Shown: positions 16,524-26,572, counted from the stretch's first letter. The stretch is 64,000 nt of DNA from Parasphingorhabdus halotolerans (GCF_012516475.1 NZ_CP051217.1:2108001-2172000); one strand, 5' to 3'. Translations and numbers: made by a program. The notes: generated from the letters alone by a model not told the origin.

Positions 16524-19058
16524 ATGACCGATCAGCGATTCAATCCTCTGGCGGCCGATAAGCGCTGGCAAAAGCGCTGGGCAGATGCGCGTGTGTTTGA
16601 GGCCGATGATAATAGCCCCAAGCCACGCAGCTATGTGCTGGAAATGTTTCCCTATCCCTCGGGTCGCATCCATATGGGCCACGTCCGCAACTATACAATG
16701 GGCGATGTTCTGGCGCGGTTCCGCCGGATGCAGGGCTTTGAAGTCTTGCACCCGATGGGTTGGGACGCTTTTGGCATGCCGGCGGAAAATGCGGCGATGG
16801 AAAACAAAGTTCATCCCGGCGCTTGGACACGCCAGAATATTGCCACCATGCGCGGTCAGCTGAAAACCCTTGGCTTTGCTTTTGATTGGAGCCGCGAACT
16901 AGCGACGTGTGAGCCTGATTATTACGGCCATGAGCAAGCCCTGTTCATTGATCTGTTTGAAGGTGGACTGGTTTATCGCAAGGAATCGGCGGTTAACTGG
17001 GATCCTGTCGATATGACGGTGCTGGCCAACGAACAGGTTATTGACGGCAAGGGCTGGCGCAGCGGCGCGCAGGTGGAAAAGCGCAAACTGAGCCAGTGGT
17101 TCTTGAAAATAACCGATTTTGCCGAGGAGTTGCTGACAGGATTGGAAGACTTGGAGGCTTGGCCGGACAAAGTGCGGCTGATGCAGGAAAACTGGATCGG
17201 TAAATCGCAAGGCCTGCAGTTTCATTTTCAATTGGCTGAAAAACAGGGTGCAATTCAGTCGGTAGAAGTCTTTTCCACTCGCCCGGATACCATTTTCGGT
17301 GCGAGCTTTGTGGCTCTTTCTGCCGATCATCCGCTGGCGCAGCAACTGGCAGAGGGTGACGACAAACTCGCCGCGTTTAACGAAGAGTGCAAAAAAAGCG
17401 GGACGACAGCAGCCGAGCTCGAGACCATGGAGAAAAAGGGCTATGATACTGGCCAGAAAGCCGTCCATCCGCTTGATCCGGATTGGGAATTGCCGGTCTA
17501 CATCGCCAATTTTGTGTTGATGGAATATGGCACCGGCGCTGTGTTCGGCGTGCCCGCTCATGATCAACGCGATCTGGATTTTGCGCGTAAATATGGCCTG
17601 CCGGTCCGGCGCGTTGTCGCTGACGGCGAAGAGACTGCGGCGGAGTTTACCGGCAATGAAGCCTATACCGGCTCCGGAAAACTGGTGAACAGCCGGACCC
17701 TCAATGGTATGGATATTGATGCGGCCCAAAAATCCGTCATTGATCAGGCCCAGGCCGAAGGATGGGGAAAAGCCCAAACCACTTGGCGTCTGCGCGACTG
17801 GGGCGTGTCACGGCAACGCTATTGGGGCACGCCGATCCCGATCATCCACTGTGATGGCTGCGGCCCTGTGCCGGTAACAAAGGATCAGCTCCCGGTCGTC
17901 CTGCCGGAGGATATTGATTTTGAAACACCGGGCAATCCGCTGGAGCGTCACGCCACGTGGAAACATGTCGATTGCCCGAAATGCGGCAAAGCGGCGCAGC
18001 GCGAAACCGATACGCTGGATACGTTTGTCGATTCCAGCTGGTATTTTCTGCGCTTTGCCAGCCAGCCGGATAACCGGCCCTTTGATCCCGAAGTGGTCAA
18101 GCAATGGATGCCGGTCACACAATATATTGGCGGCGTAGAACATGCGATTTTACACCTTCTCTATGCACGGTTCTGGACACGGGCGCTGGCGCATATCGGG
18201 CAGCTGGATTTTACCGAGCCGTTTGAGAGCCTGTTTACCCAGGGCATGGTGACGCATGAAACCTACAGTCTCGGCGATGGCAGTTGGCTTTCGCCCGATG
18301 AAGTGCGCAAAGACGGCAGCGATTGGGTGGCCATGGAAAATGGGGCGCCTGTAATCGCTGGTCGCGTCGAGAAAATGTCGAAGTCGAAGAAAAACGTCGT
18401 CGATCCTGATCCGATTATCGAACAATATGGAGCCGACGCAGTGCGCTTCTTCGTGCTGTCCGACAGCCCGCCGGAGCGTGATCTACCCTGGTCGGAGGCA
18501 GGCATCGACGGCAGCTGGCGCTTTGTCCAACGATTATGGCGCCTGTTTGTTTCGGTAGCAGATAATCCCGATGCTCCCAACGCAGAGGACAAAGCTCTCC
18601 AACGCAAATTGCATCAAACCATTGCCGGTGTCGCCGAAGATATTGAAGCGCTGTCGTTCAACAAGGCCGTTGCGAAAGTTTTTGAACTAGTCAACCTGAT
18701 TGAGAAGTCAAAGCCTTCGCAAGACCGAAATACCGCGATTAAATCAGTTGCCCGGATCGTCGCGCCAATGGTGCCGCATCTCGCCGAAGAAGCCTGGGCG
18801 TTGCTGGGTGAAACCGAGCTCATTGCCAATGCGCTTTGGCCAGATGTTGATGAAAGCCTGTTGGTTGAGGATGAGGTTACCATCGCGGTGCAAGTCCGCG
18901 GCAAACTGCGCGATACGCTTACCGCAGCGAAGGGCGCCGATAGAGCCGTGCTTGAGGGCCTTGCGCTTGGGTCAGAGAAAGTGCAGCGTGCGATAGATGG
19001 GGCAGAAATAAAGAAGGTGATCGTAGTGCCCGACCGGCTGGTCAATATCGTGATATGA
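16524..19058 (+). CDS. leuS: Leucine--tRNA ligase
   Basis: An 844-residue class Ia synthetase charging tRNA-Leu. The HIGH-type motif is [14 protein letters not shown] near residue 48. The CP1 editing domain follows ([29 protein letters not shown] with the editing Asp). The leucyl-specific zinc region and KMSKS ([13 protein letters not shown] near residue 616) come next, and the C-terminal domain ends [11 protein letters not shown]. Length matches bacterial LeuRS. The stop TGA overlaps the first ATG of lptE, so the two are translationally coupled. Confidence 0.98.
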   Translation: MTDQRFNPLAADKRWQKRWADARVFEADDNSPKPRSYVLEMFPYPSGRIHMGHVRNYTMGDVLARFRRMQGFEVLHPMGWDAFGMPAENAAMENKVHPGAWTRQNIATMRGQLKTLGFAFDWSRELATCEPDYYGHEQALFIDLFEGGLVYRKESAVNWDPVDMTVLANEQVIDGKGWRSGAQVEKRKLSQWFLKITDFAEELLTGLEDLEAWPDKVRLMQENWIGKSQGLQFHFQLAEKQGAIQSVEVFSTRPDTIFGASFVALSADHPLAQQLAEGDDKLAAFNEECKKSGTTAAELETMEKKGYDTGQKAVHPLDPDWELPVYIANFVLMEYGTGAVFGVPAHDQRDLDFARKYGLPVRRVVADGEETAAEFTGNEAYTGSGKLVNSRTLNGMDIDAAQKSVIDQAQAEGWGKAQTTWRLRDWGVSRQRYWGTPIPIIHCDGCGPVPVTKDQLPVVLPEDIDFETPGNPLERHATWKHVDCPKCGKAAQRETDTLDTFVDSSWYFLRFASQPDNRPFDPEVVKQWMPVTQYIGGVEHAILHLLYARFWTRALAHIGQLDFTEPFESLFTQGMVTHETYSLGDGSWLSPDEVRKDGSDWVAMENGAPVIAGRVEKMSKSKKNVVDPDPIIEQYGADAVRFFVLSDSPPERDLPWSEAGIDGSWRFVQRLWRLFVSVADNPDAPNAEDKALQRKLHQTIAGVAEDIEALSFNKAVAKVFELVNLIEKSKPSQDRNTAIKSVARIVAPMVPHLAEEAWALLGETELIANALWPDVDESLLVEDEVTIAVQVRGKLRDTLTAAKGADRAVLEGLALGSEKVQRAIDGAEIKKVIVVPDRLVNIVI

Positions 19059-19576
19059 TGAAACTCTGTGCAAACATGCTGTTGGTTCTGGGAACATCAG
19101 CCCTGCTCGCCGCTTGTGGGCTACAGCCGCTATATTCGGGCGGAACTAACGGCGTAGTTGCGACCCAGCTTGGCAATGTCGAAGTGGAACCTATTCAAGG
19201 CAAGGCGGGTTGGCTGATGCGCAATGCACTGCGCGATCAACTGGCCGTGTTTGAAGGCAGCGAAACCAAATATCGCCTAATTATAGAACTGGATGACAAA
19301 ATTGCCGGCTTTGGTGTGCGGAGCGATGACCGGATCACCCGGGAACGGCGCACTTTACGCGCGCGTTACCAGTTGGTTCGCCTAAACGACAGCGCCGTGG
19401 TTCTGGACGCGACAGCAGGATCAGACGCAGGCATTGATGTGGTCTCTTCCGAATTTGCAACGGTTGCTGCTGAAGACACAGCACTTGAGAATCTCTCCAC
19501 CCGCGTTGCCAGCCAGATCGTAGCAAGGCTATCCCAGTTCGCGCGGGAGCAGGAAGGCGCTGACGTTGCGCAATGA
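19055..19576 (+). CDS. lptE: LPS-assembly lipoprotein LptE
   Basis: A 173-residue outer-membrane lipoprotein that plugs and assists LptD in placing lipopolysaccharide on the cell surface. The signal peptide ends at an LAAC lipobox (Cys21). GLQPLYSGG directly after the cysteine is typical of alphaproteobacterial LptE, and the rest has the expected alternating pattern ([35 protein letters not shown]). Position between leuS and holA matches the classic E. coli arrangement leuS-lptE-holA. Starts ATGATG, so 19058 is an alternative start. Confidence 0.9.
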   Translation: MMKLCANMLLVLGTSALLAACGLQPLYSGGTNGVVATQLGNVEVEPIQGKAGWLMRNALRDQLAVFEGSETKYRLIIELDDKIAGFGVRSDDRITRERRTLRARYQLVRLNDSAVVLDATAGSDAGIDVVSSEFATVAAEDTALENLSTRVASQIVARLSQFAREQEGADVAQ

Positions 19577-19589
19577 CGACGTGGACTTA

Positions 19590-19626
19590 ATGAAGGCCCG
19601 GTCCCAATGAAAGTCTGGTCCCAATG
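19590..19626 (+). repeat. 17-bp direct repeats forming two mini-ORFs in the holA leader
   Basis: ATGAAGGCCCGGTCCCA at 19590-19606 and ATGAAAGTCTGGTCCCA at 19607-19623 are tandem, and a third ATGAAGG begins holA at 19624. Because 17 is not a multiple of three, the first two ATGs open six-codon frames (MKARSQ, MKVWSQ). Each ends in a TGA overlapping the next ATG. The lptE stop has the same CAATGA form. This could pass ribosomes stepwise into holA; that is inference. Confidence 0.55.
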
Positions 19627-20646
19627 AAGGTAAAAGACCAGGAAATTGTCCGGCGCTTCCATTCCGACCCGGACAAGTTCCGTTTGGCACTGCTTTGCGG
19701 GCCCAATGCCACTCGTTGTCAGGCTCTGGTGGATGAGTTGGTCGCTCCGATGGCAAAAACGGCCGAGCGCGTTGACCTTTCGATATCCGATCTCAACGAC
19801 AATCCTGCGCGCCTGAATGACGAAGCCAATTCAGCCTCATTATTTGGTGACAAGCGCTATATCGTGCTGCGACTGAACAGCGGTGAGGCCATCCGCGCCG
19901 CAGCGGCGATCGAAAATCTGCTGGACAGTGAATCCAAAGGTGATCCGGTATTCATTGTCGCGGCAGGCATGGCGGACAAAACCGCTTTGGCCAAAAGGCT
20001 GGCAGCAGCCCCTGATGCTGTGATCGCAACTTGCTATGAGACGACTATTGGCGAGGCCGCAGCGGCTATATCCGGCATGGCGCGCGCAGAAGGTCTGAGT
20101 ATGTCCCGCGATATCGCGCTTTCCATCGCTGGCCTGACCAGCAATGACATGGTACTCGCCAAAATCGAAATCGAGAAAATCACGCTTTATCTCGACGCTA
20201 GCCCGGACCAACCGCAAAAGGTTGATGCCGGGATACTTGCACTGCTTGGCGCCGAAAACGACGAAGAGGATCTCGGCCTATTGTATAATGCCGCGCTGAG
20301 CGGCGAAGCAGCAAAGCTTTCGGCTGAGCTAGCGACGGTAAAAATGATCGGCTTTAGCGAAATTGGTTTGATCCGGTTGATGCTCAGCCATTTGAACAAG
20401 CTGGCTGATCTGCGCGCAAAGGCCGACAAAGGCGCGAGGATGGATACGCTGATGAGGAGCGTGTTCTTCAAGGACAAGGATAATATTGCGCGGCAGCTGG
20501 GTATCTGGTCCGCGAGCAATATTGCGCGCCTAATCGAGCGGATTTTGTCGCTGGAGGTGGCACTGAAGAGCAGCGGACAGCCAAATGGCGTTTTGGTTGA
20601 GCAGGAATTGCTAACAATAGTACGCAAGGCCGCGCGATCGCGATAA
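19624..20646 (+). CDS. holA: DNA polymerase III subunit delta
   Basis: A 340-residue clamp-loader subunit that opens the beta sliding clamp. It follows lptE as in most proteobacteria. Recognisable parts are FRLALLCGPNATRCQALVDE at the N-terminus, the AAA-like region (ASLFGDKRYIVLRLNSGEA) and the helical C-terminal collar (LLVEQELLTIVRKAARS). I chose ATG 19624 because the two ATGs before it are out of frame in the short repeats of the leader. Ends 18 bp before the convergent DUF4402-like gene. Confidence 0.92.
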   Translation: MKVKDQEIVRRFHSDPDKFRLALLCGPNATRCQALVDELVAPMAKTAERVDLSISDLNDNPARLNDEANSASLFGDKRYIVLRLNSGEAIRAAAAIENLLDSESKGDPVFIVAAGMADKTALAKRLAAAPDAVIATCYETTIGEAAAAISGMARAEGLSMSRDIALSIAGLTSNDMVLAKIEIEKITLYLDASPDQPQKVDAGILALLGAENDEEDLGLLYNAALSGEAAKLSAELATVKMIGFSEIGLIRLMLSHLNKLADLRAKADKGARMDTLMRSVFFKDKDNIARQLGIWSASNIARLIERILSLEVALKSSGQPNGVLVEQELLTIVRKAARSR

Positions 20647-20663
20647 GGTCGTAGCATTCTTAC

Positions 20664-21212
20664 CTATTCGTAGTCAGCGGTAATCGATATTCTGCCACGG
20701 AATTGACCATTAGCATTGCCTGTAACCTGCAGTTTTCCTCCAAAAGAAAAGGTCAATTGACCCCTGCTATCAAGTTTGGCTCGGACAGGAAGATTTGTCT
20801 CCAATTTCACCAACTCTGCAGTTGATCCATTAGGCGCGCTCAGCGTGATCCGGTCGGGAAGATTGACGCTGACATAACGCCCCGGCTCGCCTTCCAGTCG
20901 GCCTTGGCCGTGTAGCGACATTCCGCCCAAATCGGTAATACCGCCGCTGATCCGGCGTTGGCCGGACAACGGATCGATACTCACCTCTCCGCCAGAGCGG
21001 TTCATTAAAGCGAGGCGCGAAAAATCCAGATCAGCTGTTATTTCGATGCGCAATGGCATTTCTGATGGTGTCGAACCCGATTGCGCCGACGAAGCATCGC
21101 TGCCAGCCGGTTCCGCACATAATCGGCACTGTGCCAAAGCCGTGCCTGTCCAGACGGCAAAAGCCATCATGAAGGCCAACAGAGTGGAAATTATGTTCAT
21201 CAAACGAAACAT
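20664..21212 (-). CDS. Secreted DUF4402-like protein (orphan)
   Basis: A 182-residue exported protein. A hydrophobic signal (MNIISTLLAFMMAFAVW, then ALA/Q) is followed by a beta-rich, Gly/Ser-rich domain. The end, GQFRGRISITADYE, closely resembles the end of the pilin candidate at 45767-46279 (YTGTFTVTADYP), which points to the DUF4402 family. DRITLSAPNG and GKLQVTGNANG fit as well. No chaperone or usher gene is adjacent, so it may be a minor or orphan subunit using the 45.7-50.2 kb machinery. ATG 21212 has AAGGTG upstream; ATG 21200 is the alternative. Transcribed alone, convergent with holA. Confidence 0.6.
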   Translation of the reverse strand: MFRLMNIISTLLAFMMAFAVWTGTALAQCRLCAEPAGSDASSAQSGSTPSEMPLRIEITADLDFSRLALMNRSGGEVSIDPLSGQRRISGGITDLGGMSLHGQGRLEGEPGRYVSVNLPDRITLSAPNGSTAELVKLETNLPVRAKLDSRGQLTFSFGGKLQVTGNANGQFRGRISITADYE

Positions 21213-21353
21213 TCCAGCGCACCTTGCCAACAAGAGTTGAAAATGGGGTTAAAATTTCATTGCGGCGCTATGCTGACGCAATTTCTGGTATCGCGCCGTC
21301 CCCAGAGTTTGGGATCACTTGACCTGACCGTGTTCCTTCCCCAATTAGTAATC

Positions 21354-21752
21354 ATGCAAAAAGTGATCTTGAGCGACGAAGAATGGCGCGATAAACTAAC
21401 CCCTGAGCAATATCATGTGCTACGGCAAGCTGGCACCGAACGGGCTTTCACCGGTGAGTTAAATGCAGAGAAGCGCGACGGTGAATTTTTCTGCGCAGGC
21501 TGCGGCACAAAATTATTCGATGCAGATAAAAAATTCGAAAGTGGCTGTGGCTGGCCGAGTTTCACCGAAACGGCAGATACAGACGCGGTCAAGGAAATCG
21601 AAGATTTGAGTCACGGCATGCGCCGCATTGAAGTACGTTGTGCCTCTTGTGATGGGCATTTGGGGCATGTTTTCCCAGACGGGCCAGCGGAAAATGGCCT
21701 GCGCTATTGCATGAATAGCGCCGCTTTGGAATTTGATCCTAAAAATGGTTAA
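21354..21752 (+). CDS. msrB: Peptide-methionine (R)-S-oxide reductase
   Basis: A 132-residue MsrB that reduces the R-epimer of oxidised methionine. Zinc-binding CxxC pairs are visible (CAGCGTKLF and RCASCDGHLGH), along with GCGWPSF and the catalytic cysteine in RYCMNSAALEF. The ORF is open further upstream, but that extension has no homology-like features, so ATG 21354 is chosen; it gives the normal family length (about 130). Transcribed alone, about 100 bp before the penicillin-binding protein. Confidence 0.95.
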   Translation: MQKVILSDEEWRDKLTPEQYHVLRQAGTERAFTGELNAEKRDGEFFCAGCGTKLFDADKKFESGCGWPSFTETADTDAVKEIEDLSHGMRRIEVRCASCDGHLGHVFPDGPAENGLRYCMNSAALEFDPKNG

Positions 21753-21852
21753 CGGTTATTTTTCAACTTTGCGCTAGGCGTTGTCGTTCAGCGTGCAGTA
21801 AGACAAATTCACGCTAGAAAATTCTATTTTTAGCGGCAGGTGAACGGAATAT

Positions 21853-23988
21853 ATGGCGCGGGGCAAAAAGAGAAGCAAACAGCCAGGAACATTTAAAAAG
21901 TGGTTCTGGCGGCTGTTTAAAACCGGGCTGATTGCGGCTTTTCTCGGTACCATAGCTCTTGCTGTCGCTGTGCTTGTTGTAAGATCGTCATTACCGGGTT
22001 ACGAAGATCTCAAGTCCTCGCCAAATGGCCAGATGATCCGGGTGCTGGATGTCAGCGGAACAGAACTATTTTCTATGGGCCCGAGCTATGGCGAATGGCT
22101 GGATTATGACGATATTCCACAAGTAATGAAAGACGCAATGGTTTCGGTGGAAGACCGGCGGTTTGAGAGCCATTTTGGTGTTGATCCCATAGGCTTGATG
22201 CGCATCGTTAAAGTCCGTTTCGAGCAAGGTCGCTTCTCGCAAGGCGCGTCCACGATTACGCAGCAGCTGGCGCGCAACATCTTCCTCAACAACAATAAGA
22301 CCTTTGGCCGAAAGGGCCGTGAAATGTTGCTTGCCTTGGCAATGGAGCGAAAATTTTCCAAAGAGCAAATATTGGAACTCTATCTTAACAAGGTCTATTA
22401 TGGCGGCGGGGCCTATGGCATTGACGCAGCATCCCGCCGGTTTTTTGCCCATAGTGCCAGAGATTTGAATTTGGCCGAGGCGGCAATTATCGCCGGACTG
22501 GTAAAAGCGCCGTCACGCTATTCTCCCACCGCAGATGCGCAGGCTGCAATCGACCGCGCCACCGTTGTATTGCGGGTGATGCAGGATGCGGGCACAATAA
22601 CAGCATCTCAGGCCGCCTCGACGAAACCAAAATCTGTAAAACTCGCACCCGAACCAAGGCAGAACAGTGTGCGTTATTTTACTGATTGGGCGCTACCGCA
22701 ACTTGATCTGATCATTGATGAAGCCGTCGAACCCATTGAAGTATGGACCACCCTCGATCTGGGGATGCAGCGCGCGGCGACCAATGCCATTCAAACCGGA
22801 GCACCAGCCGGAGCGCAAGGCGCGCTAATTGCAATAGACCGTGATGGAGCGGTCCGCGCAATGGTCGGCGGCACCGATTATGTCACGTCCAATTATAATC
22901 GGGCAACCCAGGCCGTACGCCAACCTGGCTCGGCATGGAAAGTGTTCGTCTATATGGCGGCGCTCGAAGCAGGCTATTCACCCGACGACACAGTGACCGA
23001 CGAACCGATTACCATTGGCGGTTGGACGCCGCGAAACAGTGGCGGCAGTTATGCCGGAGACATGTCTGTGCGTAACGCTTTTGCCTATTCCAAAAACACC
23101 GTTGCCGCAGCAATTGGCAATGATATCGGCACCTCGTCCATCGCCAATATGGCGCGGCGATTTGGCATTACCACGCCAATCAACGTAAACCCCTCCATGG
23201 TGCTGGGAACATCCGACGTACGCTTGCTCGATATGACGCGCGCCTTCGCTTCGATAAACGCAAAGGGTGTTGCGGTGACACCTTTCGGGATTACCAAAGT
23301 GACTACGATGAAGGGTAAACTGCTCTATCAAAGCAAATTTGACGGCAGCCGTGTGCTCGTCGATCCATGGGTTGCGGCGGGCATCACTGACCTGATGCAA
23401 ACGGCAGTGAATGCGGGTACTGGACGCGCTGCCCAGATCGGGCGACCTGTGGCAGGTAAAACAGGCACGACAAGCAGCAACAAAGATGGCTGGTTCCTGG
23501 GATTTTCCAGTGGCCTTACTACCGGCGTGTGGATGGGTCGCGATGATGCCAAACCGGTCAATGGCCTTCAGGGGGGAAGAGCCCCGGCAGCAGCGTTTGC
23601 AGCCTTCATGAAAGTGGCGGTCGCCAAACGGAAGATCGAGAAATTCGATACCGAATTAGTGCTCCCTGAATGGCAGCTTGAGCCGGATGACGAAGCACTG
23701 TTTGGCGAGCCTGAGGAAGGCCTTTTTGTTGATGAAAACGGTATGCCGATAGAATCTGGCCCACCTTATGAATATGATCTTGAAGGCGGCGATGCAGCCA
23801 ACGACCCTCAGCAATTGGATCAAGAATGGATAGATTCGGTCCTTGGCCGTAGCGACAATCCGGCAGCGAAAAAACCGCCGGCCAAGCCATCTGCAAAGCC
23901 TGCGGTACCACCTGCGGACAAACCAAAGCCGACAAGACCTGCAAGAACAGAGCCAGCTGTTGGTCCGGCCGCTCCGCTGGACGAATAA
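21853..23988 (+). CDS. Class A penicillin-binding protein (PBP1a-type)
   Basis: A 711-residue bifunctional peptidoglycan synthase anchored by one N-terminal membrane helix (about residues 23-43). The glycosyltransferase-51 domain has EDRRFESHFG at E99 and GASTITQQLARN, then KEQILELYLNKVYYGGGAYG. The transpeptidase domain has the active serine in QPGSAWKVF (S360, K363), YSKNTVAA as SxN, and KTGT at K536. The tail (last ~70 residues) is rich in Pro, Ala, Lys and Glu and probably disordered. Role: cell-wall elongation. ATG 21853 is preceded by GCAGGTGAACGG. Confidence 0.93.
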   Translation: MARGKKRSKQPGTFKKWFWRLFKTGLIAAFLGTIALAVAVLVVRSSLPGYEDLKSSPNGQMIRVLDVSGTELFSMGPSYGEWLDYDDIPQVMKDAMVSVEDRRFESHFGVDPIGLMRIVKVRFEQGRFSQGASTITQQLARNIFLNNNKTFGRKGREMLLALAMERKFSKEQILELYLNKVYYGGGAYGIDAASRRFFAHSARDLNLAEAAIIAGLVKAPSRYSPTADAQAAIDRATVVLRVMQDAGTITASQAASTKPKSVKLAPEPRQNSVRYFTDWALPQLDLIIDEAVEPIEVWTTLDLGMQRAATNAIQTGAPAGAQGALIAIDRDGAVRAMVGGTDYVTSNYNRATQAVRQPGSAWKVFVYMAALEAGYSPDDTVTDEPITIGGWTPRNSGGSYAGDMSVRNAFAYSKNTVAAAIGNDIGTSSIANMARRFGITTPINVNPSMVLGTSDVRLLDMTRAFASINAKGVAVTPFGITKVTTMKGKLLYQSKFDGSRVLVDPWVAAGITDLMQTAVNAGTGRAAQIGRPVAGKTGTTSSNKDGWFLGFSSGLTTGVWMGRDDAKPVNGLQGGRAPAAAFAAFMKVAVAKRKIEKFDTELVLPEWQLEPDDEALFGEPEEGLFVDENGMPIESGPPYEYDLEGGDAANDPQQLDQEWIDSVLGRSDNPAAKKPPAKPSAKPAVPPADKPKPTRPARTEPAVGPAAPLDE

Positions 23989-24003
23989 GCTCGATCGATA
24001 AGC

Positions 24004-24759
24004 TTAGCTTACCACCTTTGGGCCAATAAGGTGCAGCGCGCTGCCATGCTGTTTCAGCCAGCGGTCTGCCGCGCGCCGGTTCCCCTCAAAAATACTGTCA
24101 AGCAGGCCGTAAAAAGTCGCGCTATGGTTCATGTGCGTCAAATGAGCGACTTCATGCGCAACGACCGAACGACGAACCATCACCGGAGCCATAATCAGGC
24201 GCCAACTCAGCCGGATGGCTTTCCGGCCGGAGCAGCTCCCCCATCGCCGGCGCGCGTCGCCAACCGATAACAGCGGCAAGGGCGTTTCCGCGCGATCACA
24301 ATAAAAGGCGAGGTCTGCGGCATAGGTTTCTTTCGCCTGTTCTTTCATCCAGTTTAATATTCGGTTCTGGATGTTAGCCTCGGGGCCGCCCACTTGTATC
24401 TCGCCACCCGCAATCACGGGCCTGCGCGCAAACTGGGGCGACCAACAGACAATGATTGGTTCGCCAAACATAGCTATTTGAGCGCCGTTCTTAATGGGTA
24501 TCAAGGGCAGCGCACTGGCAAATTGCGCGGCAAGCCAATCTGATTTTGATTGCGCAAATCGTATAGCCTGAACGGTGTTAGCGTATTTCGGCATAGTCAG
24601 CCGAACCTCGCGCTTTATAGTATCAGCCGAGACCGCAATAGAGCGCGACTGGGCGAGTTTGCGAACACGCAACGGATAAACCTCGCCATTAAGCAAGATT
24701 TCCAGCGTATCGCTTGCCGGCCCAACCTTAGAGGGGCCGGTCGAGAATATGCTGTTCAA
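24004..24759 (-). CDS. SprT/YgjP-type zinc metalloprotease (DUF45)
   Basis: A 251-residue M48-like peptidase of the YgjP/SprT branch. The HEVAHLTHMNHSATFY motif (HExxH with downstream His) sits near residue 202, preceded by SVGDARRRWGSCSGRKAIRLSWRLI, the family's signature. No signal peptide, so probably cytosolic. The start codon is TTG 24759, overlapping the end of the YcgN gene by 32 bp; no ATG is available before the conserved domain. Probably co-transcribed with sco and ycgN. Substrate unknown. Confidence 0.8.
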   Translation of the reverse strand: MNSIFSTGPSKVGPASDTLEILLNGEVYPLRVRKLAQSRSIAVSADTIKREVRLTMPKYANTVQAIRFAQSKSDWLAAQFASALPLIPIKNGAQIAMFGEPIIVCWSPQFARRPVIAGGEIQVGGPEANIQNRILNWMKEQAKETYAADLAFYCDRAETPLPLLSVGDARRRWGSCSGRKAIRLSWRLIMAPVMVRRSVVAHEVAHLTHMNHSATFYGLLDSIFEGNRRAADRWLKQHGSALHLIGPKVVS

Positions 24760-25162
24760 GCGGCCCAGCTTCCACCTCCGTTATTACTTTCCCGCGAATA
24801 GACGCCCCGGCTTCATGAATTGTCTGGCGGCTGCCTGATATCAGATAATGCCACTGAGGCAGCGGCTCGTTTCGCGCACGCACTTTATAGGCGCAGCTAT
24901 CCGGTAACCATTCAAACTGCTCCAGTTTCGTCCGCGTCAGACGAACACAGTCCGGCACATAATAACGCCGACGGCGATAATCGCTGCATTGCGCGCTTTG
25001 CACATCCAGCAATTTGCAGGCAATGTTGGTCATATATATCTGACCATCATCCTCATCTTCCGCCTTCAGCAAGCAACATTTTCCACAGCCATCGCACAGG
25101 GCTTCCCACTGCGCACGGTCCAGCGTTTCAAGGGGTGCTTCCCAAAAAGGGGCGCCATTCAT
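24728..25162 (-). CDS. YcgN family cysteine-cluster protein (UPF0260)
   Basis: A 144-residue protein with the CxxCxxCC cluster (ALCDGCGKCCLLK) near residue 30 plus further cysteines (IACKL, QCSDYRRR, DCVRL, DSCAYKV). The family is recognised by the metal-type cluster; its function is unknown. ATG 25162 sits in a TAATG overlap with the stop of the upstream SCO gene, so translation is probably coupled. An in-frame ATG at 25174 is the alternative. Downstream overlaps the metalloprotease gene. Confidence 0.85.
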   Translation of the reverse strand: MNGAPFWEAPLETLDRAQWEALCDGCGKCCLLKAEDEDDGQIYMTNIACKLLDVQSAQCSDYRRRRYYVPDCVRLTRTKLEQFEWLPDSCAYKVRARNEPLPQWHYLISGSRQTIHEAGASIRGKVITEVEAGPLEQHILDRPL

Positions 25163-25797
25163 TATTGCGCCCATCGCTTGATTTCGTCGGCAATTTCCTG
25201 TGGCGTGCCATCATAAGGCAACAGCGCAATCGGTTCGCCCTCGGGACCAAAAAGATACGCCTGCCTGCTATGGTCCATAAGGTATTCACTCGCACCGTCT
25301 TCCTGGCGCTTTTCATAAAGAATAAGATATTTTTTGGCGACATCCGCGATTTCTTCCGCCGTACCGGTTAACCCCATCAATCGCGGATGGAAAGCTGCAA
25401 CATATTGTTTGATTTGTTCTGGCTGATCCCGCTCCGGGTCAATGGTAACGAAGATCGGCTGAATTTTCTGCTCCAAAGCAGGGTCTGCTGTTTCGGCCAG
25501 CCGCAATCCCTGCATCAATCGCTGCAAATCAACCGGACAAACATCCGGACAAAAGGTATAGCCAAAATACATTAAACGATATTGGCCATCAAAATCACTA
25601 TCTGCCGTTTTTCCGCCATCCTGATTGGTTAAAATGAAACTGCCGCCGATTTTAGCGCCAGCCAGCGGTGGTTCGGCAGATTGCGCCGCGATATCAGCGG
25701 AGTCCGATGGGTTGCAGCCTGATAATCCCGCGACTAAGAAGACTGCAAGCAATCCGAAGCAGGCGGTTTTAAGTTTGTTCATCATGCGGCCAGACAT
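25162..25797 (-). CDS. SCO family protein (copper chaperone for cytochrome c oxidase)
   Basis: A 211-residue thioredoxin-fold lipoprotein that delivers copper to cytochrome oxidase. The lipobox is GLSGC (Cys28). The copper site consists of the FCPDVCPVDL cysteines (C83, C87) and the histidine in YLMDHSRQAYLFGP (about H176). Length is normal for Sco1/SenC. ATG 25797 is the longest; ATG at 25785 (MMNKLK) is equally possible and gives a cleaner signal peptide. Overlaps ycgN by one base. No cytochrome oxidase genes are in this window. Confidence 0.88.
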   Translation of the reverse strand: MSGRMMNKLKTACFGLLAVFLVAGLSGCNPSDSADIAAQSAEPPLAGAKIGGSFILTNQDGGKTADSDFDGQYRLMYFGYTFCPDVCPVDLQRLMQGLRLAETADPALEQKIQPIFVTIDPERDQPEQIKQYVAAFHPRLMGLTGTAEEIADVAKKYLILYEKRQEDGASEYLMDHSRQAYLFGPEGEPIALLPYDGTPQEIADEIKRWAQ

Positions 25798-25890
25798 GGT
25801 CTGCTACATTAAATAATTCAACCTGCAAATGGGGCTATAATGACTTGTAGCGCGACAAGCGGTGCATAAACGGTTTAACAGGGCAAAATT

Positions 25891-26550
25891 ATGTTTAGTG
25901 CTATTTCCAATATTTCAAAATCTGGCGCCAAACTTTTCAAGGTCCCGCGTTTGTTCGCTGGGTTCTTTTTGGCGCTGGCAATATTATCTCCGACCCCTGC
26001 TTCGGCTCAGTTTTCAGCGAGTTATAATTTTTTGAAAGCTGTGAAGGATCGGGATGGGACAGAGGCCACAAAATTTTTGAACGAGCCCGGCAGCGTGATC
26101 GTGAATACGAGAGATTTCAAGACCGGTGAAACCGCACTGCATATTGTTGTTGCCCGCCGGGATGCCACTTGGACTGGGTTTTTGTTACAAAAAGGGGCCA
26201 ATCCCGATGTGCGCGATAAGTCCGGAACAACGCCGTTGATGCTGGCGACCCAATTGCGCTTCATTGAAGGCGTGCGGGTATTACTCAGCCAAAAAGCCAA
26301 GATTGATGAGGCAAATAATCAAGGCGAGACGGCGTTAATCCGCGCGGTCCAGCTTCGCGATTCAGAGCTGACCAGGGTGTTACTGGAACAGGGTGCCAAT
26401 CCGGATCTTACAGATACAATTGCCGGCCTTTCTGCGCGTGATTACGCGACGCGGGATCGGCGGGCGGCAGCAGTTTTGGCGGAAATCGAAAAGGCGGATA
26501 GCAAAAAGAAGCCTGAGTCAACTGGCCAATTTTTCGGCCCAGAAGGCTAA
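25891..26550 (+). CDS. Exported ankyrin-repeat protein
   Basis: A 219-residue protein with a signal peptide (LFAGFFLALAILSPTPASAQ, cleaved after about residue 39), then about four ankyrin repeats: TGETALHIVVARRD, SGTTPLMLATQLR, QGETALIRAVQLRD and AGLSARDYATRDRR. The C-terminus is polar. Ankyrin stacks mediate protein-protein contacts, here in the periplasm. Transcribed alone in the gap between two leftward genes. Binding partner unknown. Confidence 0.82.
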   Translation: MFSAISNISKSGAKLFKVPRLFAGFFLALAILSPTPASAQFSASYNFLKAVKDRDGTEATKFLNEPGSVIVNTRDFKTGETALHIVVARRDATWTGFLLQKGANPDVRDKSGTTPLMLATQLRFIEGVRVLLSQKAKIDEANNQGETALIRAVQLRDSELTRVLLEQGANPDLTDTIAGLSARDYATRDRRAAAVLAEIEKADSKKKPESTGQFFGPEG

Positions 26551-26572
26551 GTCACCTCAGCCGGACGCGGTT

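Noticed and set aside
16899..17777. 292-codon minus-strand frame inside leuS
   Set aside because: Antisense shadow of a conserved gene; no ribosome-binding site or domain.
21237..21353. Upstream in-frame extension of msrB
   Set aside because: It adds about 39 residues with no family resemblance; ATG 21354 gives the normal MsrB length.
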